Source of the DNA: Gammaproteobacteria bacterium
Lineage (GTDB): Bacteria > Pseudomonadota > Gammaproteobacteria > Pseudomonadales > Azotimanducaceae
Direction: 5' to 3'
NCBI GenBank assembly: GCA_028821515.1
Contig: JAPPGA010000035.1
Span: forward strand, 103,168 to 167,167
DNA length: 64,000 nucleotides
The notes beneath the pieces are model-generated. The model did no database searches. It was not told the DNA's origin and was given only the letters and a program-made list of their open reading frames with translations. How positions within the stretch are numbered: the stretch's first letter is position 1; each line of letters starts with the position of its first letter. A program made the translations under genes and the position numbers. Positions 43,311 to 51,977 of this stretch are shown one piece after another.

Positions 43311-44465
43311 CTAAGACCATTCGATGTCCTGCCTCGACGGGTTGTTTCCCTTTCGGTGGGCCCACGTTCTCGCTTTGTTGTCCCAGGGATGCGCCGCGAG
43401 CCATTTCTCGTCCATCGCCGCGCCGAGTCCGGGTCCCGGCGGCAGGCCAAAATAGCCATCCTTCTGGACCGGGAAGTCACCGACCACCGCATCCGGCAGC
43501 CAGGCATGGATCCCACCTTCCTGGATGATGAAGTTGGGGGTGCAGGCGTCGACGTGCAGCGCCGCGAGCGTGGAGAGCGGGCCGTAGCAGTTGTGGGGCT
43601 GAAAACCCACGTAGTAGGCCTCGGCCATGGCGGCGATCTTCTTCGTTTCCAGGATCCCGCCCGCATACATGATGTCGGGCTGGATGAGGTCCACGGCGTG
43701 CAGCGGCAGGAGTTTGGCGAAGTCGAACTTGGTCAGCAGCCTTTCGCCAGTCGAGATCGGGATGTTGACCTTGTCGGACACCTTCTTCAGCGCGTGGAGG
43801 TTCTGGGGCGGCACCGGTTCCTCGAAATAGAATGGCCTGAACTCCTCCATCCTGTTGCCGACACGCACGGCATCGGATGGCGCGAGGCGGCCGTGCACCT
43901 CGACCAGCAGTTCGACATCGTCGCCCACCGCCTCGCGTACCGCTTTGAGTTTCTCGATCGCCAGGTCCTCGGATGCCCGGTCGATGAAGATGCCGCGGTG
44001 GTCGAACGGATCGCCCTTGAGGGCTGTCAGGCCTTTTTCGACGTGGTTCATCGCGTTCTCGACGGATGCCTCTGGCGTGGGGCCATCCCAGCGACCATAG
44101 GTCCAGATCCGGTCCCGCACCCTGCCGCCGAGCAGTTCGTATACGGGCGCTCCCAGTACCTGGCCCTTGATATCCCATAGCGCGATTTCGATACCGCTGA
44201 TGGCCGTCATCTGCACGACGCCGCCGCGGACGTGAAAATGGTGGTAGAGCGTCTGCCAGTGCTTCTCGATCTCGCCCGGATCCTTGCCCACGAGTTCCCT
44301 GCCGAACTCCTCCACCATCGTGGCCACCGCGAGCGGGCCGGAAGTCGCCTCGCTCCATCCGGTGATGCCTTCATCCGTCTCGATGCGGACAAACACGAAG
44401 TTCCGGGTAACGGTCGGCGAAAAGGGTACCCCGGCGGGAAACGCCTTGACGGAAGTGATTTTCAT
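43311..44465 (-). CDS. Enolase-superfamily dehydratase, galactonate dehydratase-like
   Basis: The 384-residue protein belongs to the mandelate racemase/muconate lactonising group. Metal ligands Glu189 (LLVEVHGR), Glu215 (FYFEEPV) and Glu241 (ISTGERL) and the catalytic His191 and His291 (GFQPHNCYG) are present. The pattern EVHGR is that of the D-galactonate dehydratase branch, which uses His in the second strand. It probably dehydrates a sugar acid to a 2-keto-3-deoxy acid. It is followed 6 bp or less by a small gene in the same direction? The next gene upstream (44869) runs the same way. Confidence 0.85.
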   Translation of the reverse strand: MKITSVKAFPAGVPFSPTVTRNFVFVRIETDEGITGWSEATSGPLAVATMVEEFGRELVGKDPGEIEKHWQTLYHHFHVRGGVVQMTAISGIEIALWDIKGQVLGAPVYELLGGRVRDRIWTYGRWDGPTPEASVENAMNHVEKGLTALKGDPFDHRGIFIDRASEDLAIEKLKAVREAVGDDVELLVEVHGRLAPSDAVRVGNRMEEFRPFYFEEPVPPQNLHALKKVSDKVNIPISTGERLLTKFDFAKLLPLHAVDLIQPDIMYAGGILETKKIAAMAEAYYVGFQPHNCYGPLSTLAALHVDACTPNFIIQEGGIHAWLPDAVVGDFPVQKDGYFGLPPGPGLGAAMDEKWLAAHPWDNKARTWAHRKGNNPSRQDIEWS

Positions 44466-44470
44466 CGCGA

Positions 44471-44869
44471 TCAGCCGGGGATCAGATCAGTCGATCTGGA
44501 CCTGAAGTCCTCGGTTGCGGTGGCGGCGAGCTCCTGCCATTCGTCCGGCAGCTCGCTTGGCGCCTTCGCCCGCGCCAGGTAGTCCGGAAAACGCTGTGCG
44601 AGTTCGCCCAGCGCCCAGTTGAACGGATTCGGATCGTCGATGCTCTCCCGGGGCTCGTCCAGGTAGGAAAACCCCAGGTGATAATGCGGATGGTTCCTGA
44701 AGCAGTCGAAACGCAGGATCTCGTGTTCCTCTCCGTCTACCGGTCCGAACACGTGTATGGTCAGCCCCTGGTCGACGCTGAATTGACGATACGCCAATGC
44801 CAGCTTGTATGGCCCCACGGCGTTCTCCACCGCGTTCGACAGGTCCGGCGGGCTGAAACGTGTCTGCAT
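44471..44869 (-). CDS. Conserved small protein of unknown function (possible DUF7700)
   Basis: The 132-residue protein has no signal peptide. It contains YKLALAYRQFSVDQGLTIHVFG, then LRFDCFRNHPHYHLGFSYLD with His-x-His repeats (HPHYH) that may bind metal, and a Pro/Trp motif NPFNWALGELAQRFP. ATG 44869 has AGGAGA upstream and gives a good N-terminus. It lies 6 bp upstream of the enolase-superfamily gene, so the two are co-transcribed. I cannot name a function. Confidence 0.7.
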   Translation of the reverse strand: MQTRFSPPDLSNAVENAVGPYKLALAYRQFSVDQGLTIHVFGPVDGEEHEILRFDCFRNHPHYHLGFSYLDEPRESIDDPNPFNWALGELAQRFPDYLARAKAPSELPDEWQELAATATEDFRSRSTDLIPG

Positions 44870-44931
44870 CTTGTTCTCCTGGCGTTGGTTTTTGCCGGTC
44901 AAATGGCCGTTGATGAGAAGATACACGAATC

Positions 44932-46818
44932 ATGGCAGCTCGGTCCCGAAACACTGCTTCGACGCGCGTCCGCATTCCACGGCGTTGGCTGGTCGCGCCC
45001 GTCCTGCTCCTGCTGGCATCCGCCGGCCTTGCCGACCAACCGCCTTATCAGCATGGCATCTCCTTGCTGCACGACCTCAAGTACGCGGCGGACTTCGAGC
45101 ATTTCGACTACGCGAACCCGTCGGCGCCGAAAGGCGGAACCCTGAACCTGTCGACGACCTGGACGATCCGAAACTTCTCCGGCGCCTGGGGCACCGGGGT
45201 CGCGAATGCCGCGGGAGTGGAGAGGACGATGGACCGGCTGTTCACCAGGTCTGCGGACGAGCCCTCGGCCCTGTACGGGTGGCTGGCGGACGGGGTCGCG
45301 CTCTCGGCGGACGGGAAGTCCCTTTTCATCAGGTTGCATGAGAAGGCCCGGTGGCGTGACGGGGTGCCGATAACCACCAGGGACATGCGGTTCTCCTACG
45401 ACGTGATGGGCGCGACGTCACTGGCCGGAAAAACCTACTGGAAGTCCTGGGTCGACGCGTTCGAGATCATCAATGACCGGGAACTGGTGATCCGCCACAA
45501 AGACGTCTTCACCCAGTCAAACCTGCTGGCGCTGACCACGTTTCCCGTGCGCCCGGCGCACTACTACGCGGACCGTGATCCGGGGGAGGCCACGCTGGAG
45601 CCGCCGCTCGTCAGCGGCCCGTACCGGATCGCCGCGTTCGACCGCAACCATGTGATCTACGAGAGAGTGGAGGACTACTGGGGCCAGGATCTCCCAGTCA
45701 ACCGGGGCCGCTACAACTTCCAGACCATCCGCTACGAGGTGTACCGGGACGCCACCGTGGCGCGGGAAGCCTTCCGCAAGGGACTGTTCGACCTTTTCCT
45801 GGAAACCGACGTTCGGTATTGGGTCGATGCGTACGACATACCGGCCGTGGAGGAGGGCCGGATACGCAAGGATACCCGCAGTATCAGGAGGTACATCGGC
45901 CGGGCGCGGGCGCTGGTCTTCAATCTTCGCCGTGAAATGCTGCGTGACGCGAGGGTCCGGGAAGCGTTGACCCTCGCGTTCGACTTCGAATGGCAGAATC
46001 GCGTGTTTCACCACAACTCCCAGCGCCGGGCGCTGAGCTACTTTGCCGGCTCGTCCTTTGCGGCCAGGGGATTGCCTTCGGCGGCGGAGAGCGCGCTATT
46101 GGCACCGTACCGCGACCGGCTTCCCGAACGCGTGTTCACACAGTCGTTCGAATTGCCGCGCTCCGCCGGATGGGGACCGCATCGGGAAGCGCTGCAACGT
46201 GCGCGGCGCCTGTTGGCCGAGGCCGGTTGGACTTTCGTGGACGGCCGGCTCCAGGACGCGAGCGGACAGCCTTTCGAGCTTGAACTGGGTACGCAGTGGG
46301 CGTGGGCCAAACGCGTGCTGCTTCCCTATGTCGAATCGCTTCGGGTGCTCGGCGTCGATGCCAGTTTTCGTTTGCTCGACAACGTCATCGCGGTCAAGTA
46401 CAAGCGACAGCGCCGGTTCGACGTGTTCCTGATCGGCCACGACCTGGTGAATCCACCCATGGGTCAATTGCACACCTATTTCGGTTCCGAGGGCGCCGGC
46501 CGCGAACTGGGCGGCAACCTGGCGGGAATTGAGGACCCGGTCGTCGACACGCTGATCGAACTCGCCCAGAGTGCTCCGGACATCGAGACCGCGGCGGTCG
46601 CGTGCCGGGCACTGGATCGCGTCCTGACGTGGGGCTTCTACCACGTTCCCCTGAACACGACCGATGATGAGCGCATCCTTTACTGGGACAAGTTCGGCCA
46701 TCCCGATGCGTCTGCGGCCGTATACGAACACCTCCTGGACGGCCTGGCCCGGGTTATCGACATCTGGTGGGTCGACGACGCGAAGGTCGCGTCGCTTACA
46801 TCGGAAGGACGGGGATGA
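44932..46818 (+). CDS. ABC extracellular peptide-binding protein, YejA-like
   Basis: The 628-residue exported protein has a signal peptide (RRWLVAPVLLLLASAGLA) and the SBP_bac_5 fold: PPYQHGISLLHDLKYAADFEHFDYANP, APKGGTLNLST, PPLVSGPYRIAAFDRNHVIYERV, ALVFNLRREMLRDARVREALTLAFDFEWQN. It is closest to YejA/NikA-type peptide-binding subunits used for oligopeptide or microcin C import. No permease or ATPase genes follow, so the rest of the transporter is encoded elsewhere. Confidence 0.88.
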   Translation: MAARSRNTASTRVRIPRRWLVAPVLLLLASAGLADQPPYQHGISLLHDLKYAADFEHFDYANPSAPKGGTLNLSTTWTIRNFSGAWGTGVANAAGVERTMDRLFTRSADEPSALYGWLADGVALSADGKSLFIRLHEKARWRDGVPITTRDMRFSYDVMGATSLAGKTYWKSWVDAFEIINDRELVIRHKDVFTQSNLLALTTFPVRPAHYYADRDPGEATLEPPLVSGPYRIAAFDRNHVIYERVEDYWGQDLPVNRGRYNFQTIRYEVYRDATVAREAFRKGLFDLFLETDVRYWVDAYDIPAVEEGRIRKDTRSIRRYIGRARALVFNLRREMLRDARVREALTLAFDFEWQNRVFHHNSQRRALSYFAGSSFAARGLPSAAESALLAPYRDRLPERVFTQSFELPRSAGWGPHREALQRARRLLAEAGWTFVDGRLQDASGQPFELELGTQWAWAKRVLLPYVESLRVLGVDASFRLLDNVIAVKYKRQRRFDVFLIGHDLVNPPMGQLHTYFGSEGAGRELGGNLAGIEDPVVDTLIELAQSAPDIETAAVACRALDRVLTWGFYHVPLNTTDDERILYWDKFGHPDASAAVYEHLLDGLARVIDIWWVDDAKVASLTSEGRG

Positions 46819-46896
46819 GGAGTGGTAACGCCATAACGGTTCGGACGCCGCGAGTCCCGACGTTGAGCACGACCTGTCCGATGCGCTTGGAGTCTC

Positions 46897-47292
46897 TTAT
46901 GACCACACGCGTCCCTGCCATCCCCGAGTCCTGTGGAGCGCGTCGAACTCGGCGTCTTTGGAAACCAATGCCCAGCCCATCTCGATCGCGGTTGCGGCGA
47001 TGAGTCTGTCGAATGGGTCCCGGTGTGCCCAATCGAGGGCTCCCGCCCGAGCCGCGACCGCGCGCGTGAAGGGAGCGGATACCGTCTGGGTCTCGGTCAG
47101 CAGCGCATCGATGTGCGGCACGATCTCCGGCCATTTGCCCAGGCGCGCCTTGCGAACGATCTCGTAGACGCTGATGGGGCTAACGTGGACTGCGTCTGCC
47201 TCGATGATTGCCGTCTTCGCATCGCTGCCGAGACGAGACGAGTCCATCAGGCTCCAGATCCACGCATGCGTGTCGAGCAAGACCGCGCTCAC
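46897..47292 (-). CDS. PIN-domain toxin (VapC-like)
   Basis: The 131-residue PIN nuclease has its acidic active site: VLLDTHAWIW (Asp7), ISVYEIVRKAR (Glu44), HRDPFDRLIAATA (Asp92, Asp95) and LVSKDAEF (Asp113). It probably cleaves tRNA or mRNA when free. GTG 47292 overlaps the stop of the antitoxin gene by 4 bp (GTGA). The longer open frame is antisense to nothing but is not needed. Confidence 0.85.
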   Translation of the reverse strand: MSAVLLDTHAWIWSLMDSSRLGSDAKTAIIEADAVHVSPISVYEIVRKARLGKWPEIVPHIDALLTETQTVSAPFTRAVAARAGALDWAHRDPFDRLIAATAIEMGWALVSKDAEFDALHRTRGWQGRVWS

Positions 47293-47519
47293 TCCTTGCC
47301 TTCCCAGAGAGCCAGTTCGTCCTCGTCCATGGGTTCGTTGAAATCCGGAACGGCGTCGACCAGGTTTGCCAAGGTGTCGAATTGGAATCCACCCGGCTTT
47401 ACGGGCACGAGCCGAACCGCCGGCTTGCCCTTGCGTGCGATCACCACGTCGTCGCCAGCTTCGGCGGCGGCGATGAGTCGCGAGAGCTGGGATTTTGCAT
47501 TGTGGACGTTTACAAGCAC
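47289..47519 (-). CDS. Phd/YefM-type antitoxin
   Basis: The 76-residue protein has the Phd/YefM N-terminal DNA-binding fold: VLVNVHNAKSQLSRLIAAAE, GDDVVIARKGKPAVRLVPV. The acidic C-terminus (FNEPMDEDELALWEG) would block the PIN active site. GTG 47519 has GGGGGG upstream. The pair is a complete type II toxin-antitoxin module, with an operator palindrome just upstream. Confidence 0.83.
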   Translation of the reverse strand: MLVNVHNAKSQLSRLIAAAEAGDDVVIARKGKPAVRLVPVKPGGFQFDTLANLVDAVPDFNEPMDEDELALWEGKE

Positions 47520-47532
47520 TGTCGCCCCCCAT

Positions 47533-47549
47533 CTAGCTAGACTAGCTAG
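47533..47549. promoter_or_regulatory. 17-bp perfect palindrome, probable operator of the toxin-antitoxin pair
   Basis: CTAGCTAG, one A, CTAGCTAG. Each half is itself a palindrome, so the site is both an inverted and a direct repeat. It lies 13 bp upstream of the antitoxin's GTG, overlapping where the promoter should be. Phd-like antitoxins bind such palindromes for autoregulation. A TATACT hexamer adjoins it on the minus strand. Confidence 0.7.
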
Positions 47550-47662
47550 TATATGTGCGGCGACTCTTGGCGGCAAACGGCTTGCGGCTTGTTCCATTCG
47601 CCAACTGTCTTGTGGGCTGCGAGAGCCGGGCTCCGACGGGCAGGGCACCGGCGGGGCCGGGT

Positions 47663-48628
47663 TCAGCCAAAGAGGTTCGCGGAGGCTGCGTCGAGCTTCT
47701 CGCGCACGGATTCTTCCAGCGTCCAGCCGATCGCCCCGAGGTTGTCGTCGAGGTGCGCGACCGTGTCGCCGCCGGTGATTGCCACGGTCAGTTCCGGATG
47801 GGAAATCGCCCAGGCAAGCGCGACCTGTGCCGGCGTCTTGCCCAGTTCGCGCGCAACCTCGATGACGGTCGAGATTGCCTTGCCCCTGTCGCCCGCCATG
47901 TTTCGGTGGTACTCCTCGACGCGCGATGCCCAATGCGTTCCGGCCGGGGGATCCGTATCGGGCGAATACAGGCCGCTCAGGAGCCCGGTGCCCAGCGGGC
48001 TGAACGCCATGGCGCCGAGCCCTTCCTCTCGAATGATCGGGAACATCTCCCGTTCCATCTGCCGATAGATCAGGCTGTAGCGGTGCTGGACGACCATGAA
48101 CGGCGTCGCATGGATCCGGTCCGCAGTCCAGAGCGCCTTGCAGACTTGCCATGCCTGGAAGTTGCAGCACCCGATGTAGCGGACCTTGCCGGATCGGACC
48201 AGGTCGTCCATGGCTCGAACGGTCTCCTCGATCGGCGTGGTCGGGTCGAAACGGTGGATCAGGTAGAAGTCGATATGGTCGGTGCCGATGTTCTTCAGCG
48301 ACCTCTCCGCCTCCCGGATGATGTGGTAGCGGGACGCCCCGTGATCATTCGGTCCGGGACCGATGACCTGCTCGACCTTGGAGGTGATCAGGACGTCGTC
48401 TCGCTTACCCTTGAGTGCCTTGCCCAGGATGGCCTCCGACATCCGCACGTTGGCCCGGTCATCCATCAGCCCGTAGATGTTGGCGCAGTCGATGAGGTTG
48501 ATGCCGTTCGCGATCGCGTGCTCGATCATCCGCTGAGCTTCGGCGGCGTCGTTCTGGCCGCGCAGCCCAAGACCGACCGCCAGTTGGCTCACGCGGACGC
48601 CAGCCTTCCCAAAGTTCACATATTCCAT
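47663..48628 (-). CDS. Aldo/keto reductase
   Basis: The 321-residue TIM-barrel protein carries the AKR tetrad Asp47, Tyr52 (LIDCANIYG), Lys84 (ITSKVEQ) and His125 (FYLIHRFDP), and the NADPH-binding C-terminal stretch. It resembles the Kv-beta-like/YajO and oxidoreductase groups. The natural substrate is unknown. The start has AAGGGT upstream. It lies 42 bp downstream of the VOC gene, with an AT-rich promoter-like region in between. Confidence 0.9.
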   Translation of the reverse strand: MEYVNFGKAGVRVSQLAVGLGLRGQNDAAEAQRMIEHAIANGINLIDCANIYGLMDDRANVRMSEAILGKALKGKRDDVLITSKVEQVIGPGPNDHGASRYHIIREAERSLKNIGTDHIDFYLIHRFDPTTPIEETVRAMDDLVRSGKVRYIGCCNFQAWQVCKALWTADRIHATPFMVVQHRYSLIYRQMEREMFPIIREEGLGAMAFSPLGTGLLSGLYSPDTDPPAGTHWASRVEEYHRNMAGDRGKAISTVIEVARELGKTPAQVALAWAISHPELTVAITGGDTVAHLDDNLGAIGWTLEESVREKLDAASANLFG

Positions 48629-48657
48629 GGACTTACCCTTAAATATTCGTTCTGGTT

Positions 48658-48663
48658 ATTATA
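48658..48663 (-). promoter_or_regulatory. Candidate -10 box upstream of the aldo/keto reductase
   Basis: TATAAT on the minus strand in an AT-rich gap of 41 bp. A weak -35-like TTGAGG lies 14 bp upstream, closer than the ideal 17, so the promoter assignment is tentative. Confidence 0.3.
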
Positions 48664-48669
48664 TTGGAA

Positions 48670-49119
48670 CTACGCGTCCTCAAGCACGAATTCAGTGAGG
48701 ACGCGGCCGGGCGCCTTCATCATCGCGAGGCCTTCCTCCGCCGTCTCTGTCGTATTGAAGAAGTACTCGATCCGGTTACCGTCGGGATCGCGGAAGTAGA
48801 CGCTCTTGGTCATGCCGTGATCGGTGAGGTGATCGATCCGGGCGCCACAGGACTTGAGGCGTCGATAGACCTCCTTCAGTTCGCCCAGGTCCTCGATCTG
48901 CACCGCGATGTGATTGAGGCCGAGGTCGCCAGCCGGCGCGGCATCTTCCGGCGCCTGGAACAGCGCCAGGTCATGATGGATCTTCCCGCAGGTGAGAAAC
49001 GTGCCGTTACCGCGCTTCAGGGAGACCTGAAAGCCCAGTACTTCCGTGTAGAACCTCTCGGATTCCGCGAGGTCCCGGACATTCAGGACCACGTGACCTA
49101 TGCGCTTGGGTCTAACCAT
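48670..49119 (-). CDS. VOC-family dioxygenase-like protein
   Basis: The 149-residue VOC protein: RIGHVVLNVRDLAESERFYTEVLGF, LGLNHIAVQIEDLGELKEVY, SVYFRDPDGNRIEYFFNTTE, with metal ligands His12 or so, His and Glu in the expected places. It is similar to extradiol dioxygenase or fosfomycin-resistance-like members; the substrate is unknown. ATG 49119 is preceded by AGGAGGACTCC. It lies upstream of the aldo/keto reductase in the same direction. Confidence 0.87.
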   Translation of the reverse strand: MVRPKRIGHVVLNVRDLAESERFYTEVLGFQVSLKRGNGTFLTCGKIHHDLALFQAPEDAAPAGDLGLNHIAVQIEDLGELKEVYRRLKSCGARIDHLTDHGMTKSVYFRDPDGNRIEYFFNTTETAEEGLAMMKAPGRVLTEFVLEDA

Positions 49120-49240
49120 TGGAGTCCTCCTGCAGCGGCTTGCCCTGGATTGGGCTAACCGGATCTGGTCGTGTCGCCATCATATCCCGCAGTGGCTCGG
49201 GGTTCGACAGCGCGGACAGCGCCATCCTGTTTGACGGCGG

Positions 49241-49275
49241 AGTGTATTAAGTGTATTAATTCTTATAGTACACTT
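49241..49275. promoter_or_regulatory. Operator/promoter upstream of the GntR-ABC operon
   Basis: Two tandem copies of AGTGTATTA (49241-49249 and 49250-49258) merge with an inverted repeat: AAGTGTA at 49249-49255 and TACACTT at 49269-49275. An AT-rich stretch with TTATAGT lies between. YtrA-type GntR repressors bind inverted repeats upstream of their own operon, so this is the likely site. Confidence 0.62.
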
Positions 49276-49289
49276 CATCGCGCTGGCGG

Positions 49290-49682
49290 ATGTTCGCTCT
49301 CAATCCCTCGTCGGGCGTGCCGATCTACCGACAGATCGTCCAGCAGGCCCGGCACGCAATTGCAGTCGGCCGGGTGAAACCCGGGGAACGGCTGCCGTCC
49401 GTCCGCGCCATCGCCACGCAACTCGGCGTCAATCCGATGACGGTGTCGAAGGCTTACTCGATGCTTGAACAGGCGGGGGTGGTCCTGCGCCAACCGGGCA
49501 TCGGCATGGTGGTGTCGGACGCGGGCACGAATCCGGCGGACGCCATCGACGATGACGCGCGAACACTGGTGCAGACCGCGAAGCAGGTTGGCCTCTTGCG
49601 GAAGGAAGTCGTCGCGCAAATCAACAGGATCTGGGAGGAGGAATGGACCGATCGACCGATTCGCCTGCGCCGCTCGCGCTGA
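49290..49682 (+). CDS. GntR-family (YtrA subfamily) regulator
   Basis: The 130-residue protein has the short YtrA layout: an N-terminal GntR winged helix (PIYRQIVQQARHAIAVGRVKP, GERLPSVRAIATQLGVNPMT, VSKAYSMLEQAGVVLRQPGIG) and only about 50 residues after it, without a ligand-binding domain. These regulators repress ABC-exporter operons and are relieved by stress to the cell wall or drugs. It overlaps the ABC ATPase gene by 40 bp. Confidence 0.88.
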   Translation: MFALNPSSGVPIYRQIVQQARHAIAVGRVKPGERLPSVRAIATQLGVNPMTVSKAYSMLEQAGVVLRQPGIGMVVSDAGTNPADAIDDDARTLVQTAKQVGLLRKEVVAQINRIWEEEWTDRPIRLRRSR

Positions 49683-50497
49683 GCGGCGTTTCCGCAGGCT
49701 ACGAGCGGGACGAAACGGATCGCGTCCTCGGCGAACTCGACCTGGAACTGGCGCCAGGAACCATTACGGGGCTGTTGGGACGCAACGGCAGCGGCAAGAC
49801 GACGCTCATGCGCGTCGCCATCGGACTGATGCGGGCGCGCACCGGCACTGCAAGACTGTTCGGGGCCGATGCCTGGGATTCGCCCGCCGAGATCCGCAGG
49901 CGGATAGGGTACGTGCCGCAACAGTTTTCGGGCTTCGGCGGGATGTCCGTGGACGCCTGCCTCGACATGATCGGGAATCACTACGATTGCTGGGACCAGC
50001 CGCTCATTGACGACCTCAAGCGAGAGTGGGGATTGCAGAACCGCAAGATCGAGAAGCTCTCTCCCGGCGACCAGCAGAAGGTAGCGATCATGCTCGCGGT
50101 CGGGCACAAGCCGGACCTCCTGCTTCTCGACGAGCCGGCTGCGAGTCTCGATCCAGCGGCCCGTCGCGAGTTCCTCAAGGCATTGGTGGAATTGAATGCC
50201 GACCTTGGCCAGACCATCCTGCTCTCGAGCCATATCACGAGCGATATCGAGCGTGTCGCCTCGCATATGGCGGTCCTGCACAACGGACGCATCGTTTGTC
50301 ATGAAGCCCTCGACGAGATCAGGGAGCGGGTCGGTTTCGTGACCTTGAAGGAACCGCCGCCGGAGCGGTACCAGATCCTCGCGTTCCAAGGCGATCAGTA
50401 TTGGGTCTGGGATATCGGCGAGAGCGATTGCGCTCCCGGCGTACCCGTAGAAAAGGTCGTGTTGGAGGATCTGTTCATGGGGCTGACGTCTCGATGA
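49643..50497 (+). CDS. ABC transporter ATP-binding protein of the GntR operon
   Basis: The 284-residue ATPase has Walker A GRNGSGKTT (about 46-54), Q-loop GYVPQQFSGF, signature LSPGDQQKV and Walker B LLLLDEPAASLDP, with switch His in SSHITSD. It belongs to the YtrB/exporter family. ATG 49643 has GGAGGAGG upstream and overlaps the end of the GntR gene. Its stop overlaps the permease ATG (ATGATG). Confidence 0.9.
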   Translation: MDRSTDSPAPLALSGVSAGYERDETDRVLGELDLELAPGTITGLLGRNGSGKTTLMRVAIGLMRARTGTARLFGADAWDSPAEIRRRIGYVPQQFSGFGGMSVDACLDMIGNHYDCWDQPLIDDLKREWGLQNRKIEKLSPGDQQKVAIMLAVGHKPDLLLLDEPAASLDPAARREFLKALVELNADLGQTILLSSHITSDIERVASHMAVLHNGRIVCHEALDEIRERVGFVTLKEPPPERYQILAFQGDQYWVWDIGESDCAPGVPVEKVVLEDLFMGLTSR

Positions 50498-51837
50498 TGT
50501 CCTCGCCGGACACCGCCCCCCGCGGAGGTCGCGGCACGAGTAGCGTCTTCGGCGCGTGGGCATCGACACTGAGACCTGCCATCGGCGTATTGGGGTGCTT
50601 CCTCCCCGATGTGTGGCTGGTCTTCTTCGTGCTGTTGATCTGGCTGTTCATGGCGATCCTGTTTCCGTCCTTCGCCGGCAGCAACGCGATGCTGTTGTTC
50701 ACCGTCGGGAGTCTCGCCTGTCTGGTCGGAAGTCGCGTCGGTCGCCTGGCGGCCTGGTCAGGCGGCATCCTTGTCCCTCGTTACACCGGGACGCTGTTTG
50801 TCCTGTGCGTTGCTGGCGTGGTGTTGCCGACGCTACTGGCCGGACTTGCGTGCCGGTACCTGGGTAATGCGGTGCCGGCGGTGGCACCGGCGATGCTCCT
50901 TGGTGCCGTCGTAACGCGCCTTGGCATTCGTCGCCCCGATCCCTGGGCATTCGTCGGAGTGTTTGTGTTGATTTGGAGTTGCGGCATGGTGTGGGGAGTG
51001 GGGTCCCTTGTCGATCTGGCCCTCGCCACGTCCGTACTATCTCACGCCTGGATACAGCTTCCCGCCCTGATAGGTACAGGTTTGATCGTTCCGGTTGTTT
51101 ACCGCACGCTGCGCACGTCGGCCCGAACGACGACTGTCGTCGGTCTCGCTGTCCGGTCGCCAATCGGGTTCTCGAACTCGTTGCGGGAAGACCTTCGGGA
51201 CGGTGCTCTTATTGCCGTTCCCATGCTTGGCTTCTTGTCTCTCGGGTGGTACTTCTCTCCCGACATTGCGGAAAACTTGTTCGTGTTTTTCTGGCTTGTC
51301 CCGCTTGGGACCGTGATCTTCACGTGGTGGCAATCTGTCGCGCACGTGCAACTGTCACGGAGCTGGATCTTCGGTATTGCGTTGGATCGAAACGATCTGG
51401 GGCGTCGAGCGGCTGCTGGAGTCGTCTGGATGTCGCTTCCCGCGCTCGTGCTTGGAGCCGGATGGTCGGGCATCCATGCGCTCACGACGGCATCGGGAGA
51501 GGCCATCTTTCTCAAGGAGATTCTGCTCTCGCAGATTGCCGTGCTGCTCGTCGCCACATCGCTATGCCAGCTAACCCGGCGCTTGCCGCCATCATTTTTT
51601 GGTCACTCATGCATCTTTGCCGTGTTTCTTGGATTGGGCGGGGGTTTGTGCTGGTACTTCACGTACCACGACCATGCCACGAGCTACGCCATGCTCATCC
51701 TGGCGTTGATTGGAGCTGCCCTGTTGACCGTGTTCGTCGGCGGTTGGGCGTTGGCCCGGGCGGAAATCCTCTCGGAAGGCTACAGCCCGCCAGGTTGGCG
51801 ATCCCGCGCCAACAAAACGGGTCGCGGGTTGCGATGA
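50494..51837 (+). CDS. ABC exporter membrane protein of the GntR operon
   Basis: The 447-residue protein has about twelve hydrophobic segments, mostly in pairs with short loops (VWLVFFVLLIWLFMAILF, AMLLFTVGSLACLVGS). It lies directly downstream of the ATPase, sharing 4 bp (ATGA). It is a permease of unknown specificity, with no match to a known family visible. It is analogous to, but not clearly related to, the 596-residue permease at 31.3 kb. ATG 50497 is equally possible. Confidence 0.8.
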   Translation: MMSSPDTAPRGGRGTSSVFGAWASTLRPAIGVLGCFLPDVWLVFFVLLIWLFMAILFPSFAGSNAMLLFTVGSLACLVGSRVGRLAAWSGGILVPRYTGTLFVLCVAGVVLPTLLAGLACRYLGNAVPAVAPAMLLGAVVTRLGIRRPDPWAFVGVFVLIWSCGMVWGVGSLVDLALATSVLSHAWIQLPALIGTGLIVPVVYRTLRTSARTTTVVGLAVRSPIGFSNSLREDLRDGALIAVPMLGFLSLGWYFSPDIAENLFVFFWLVPLGTVIFTWWQSVAHVQLSRSWIFGIALDRNDLGRRAAAGVVWMSLPALVLGAGWSGIHALTTASGEAIFLKEILLSQIAVLLVATSLCQLTRRLPPSFFGHSCIFAVFLGLGGGLCWYFTYHDHATSYAMLILALIGAALLTVFVGGWALARAEILSEGYSPPGWRSRANKTGRGLR

Positions 51838-51977
51838 CGGCAGTCATGCGTTTCTGTGCTCAGGTTTGATGTGCATCAGGGCGCGTGTAGCATGGATGCG
51901 TCGTCCGGTGGGCGCGTCGGTCTCGTAACACGTCGCAGACGGGCGCTCCTGACCGTTGGATGTGACCGACGAAGATC

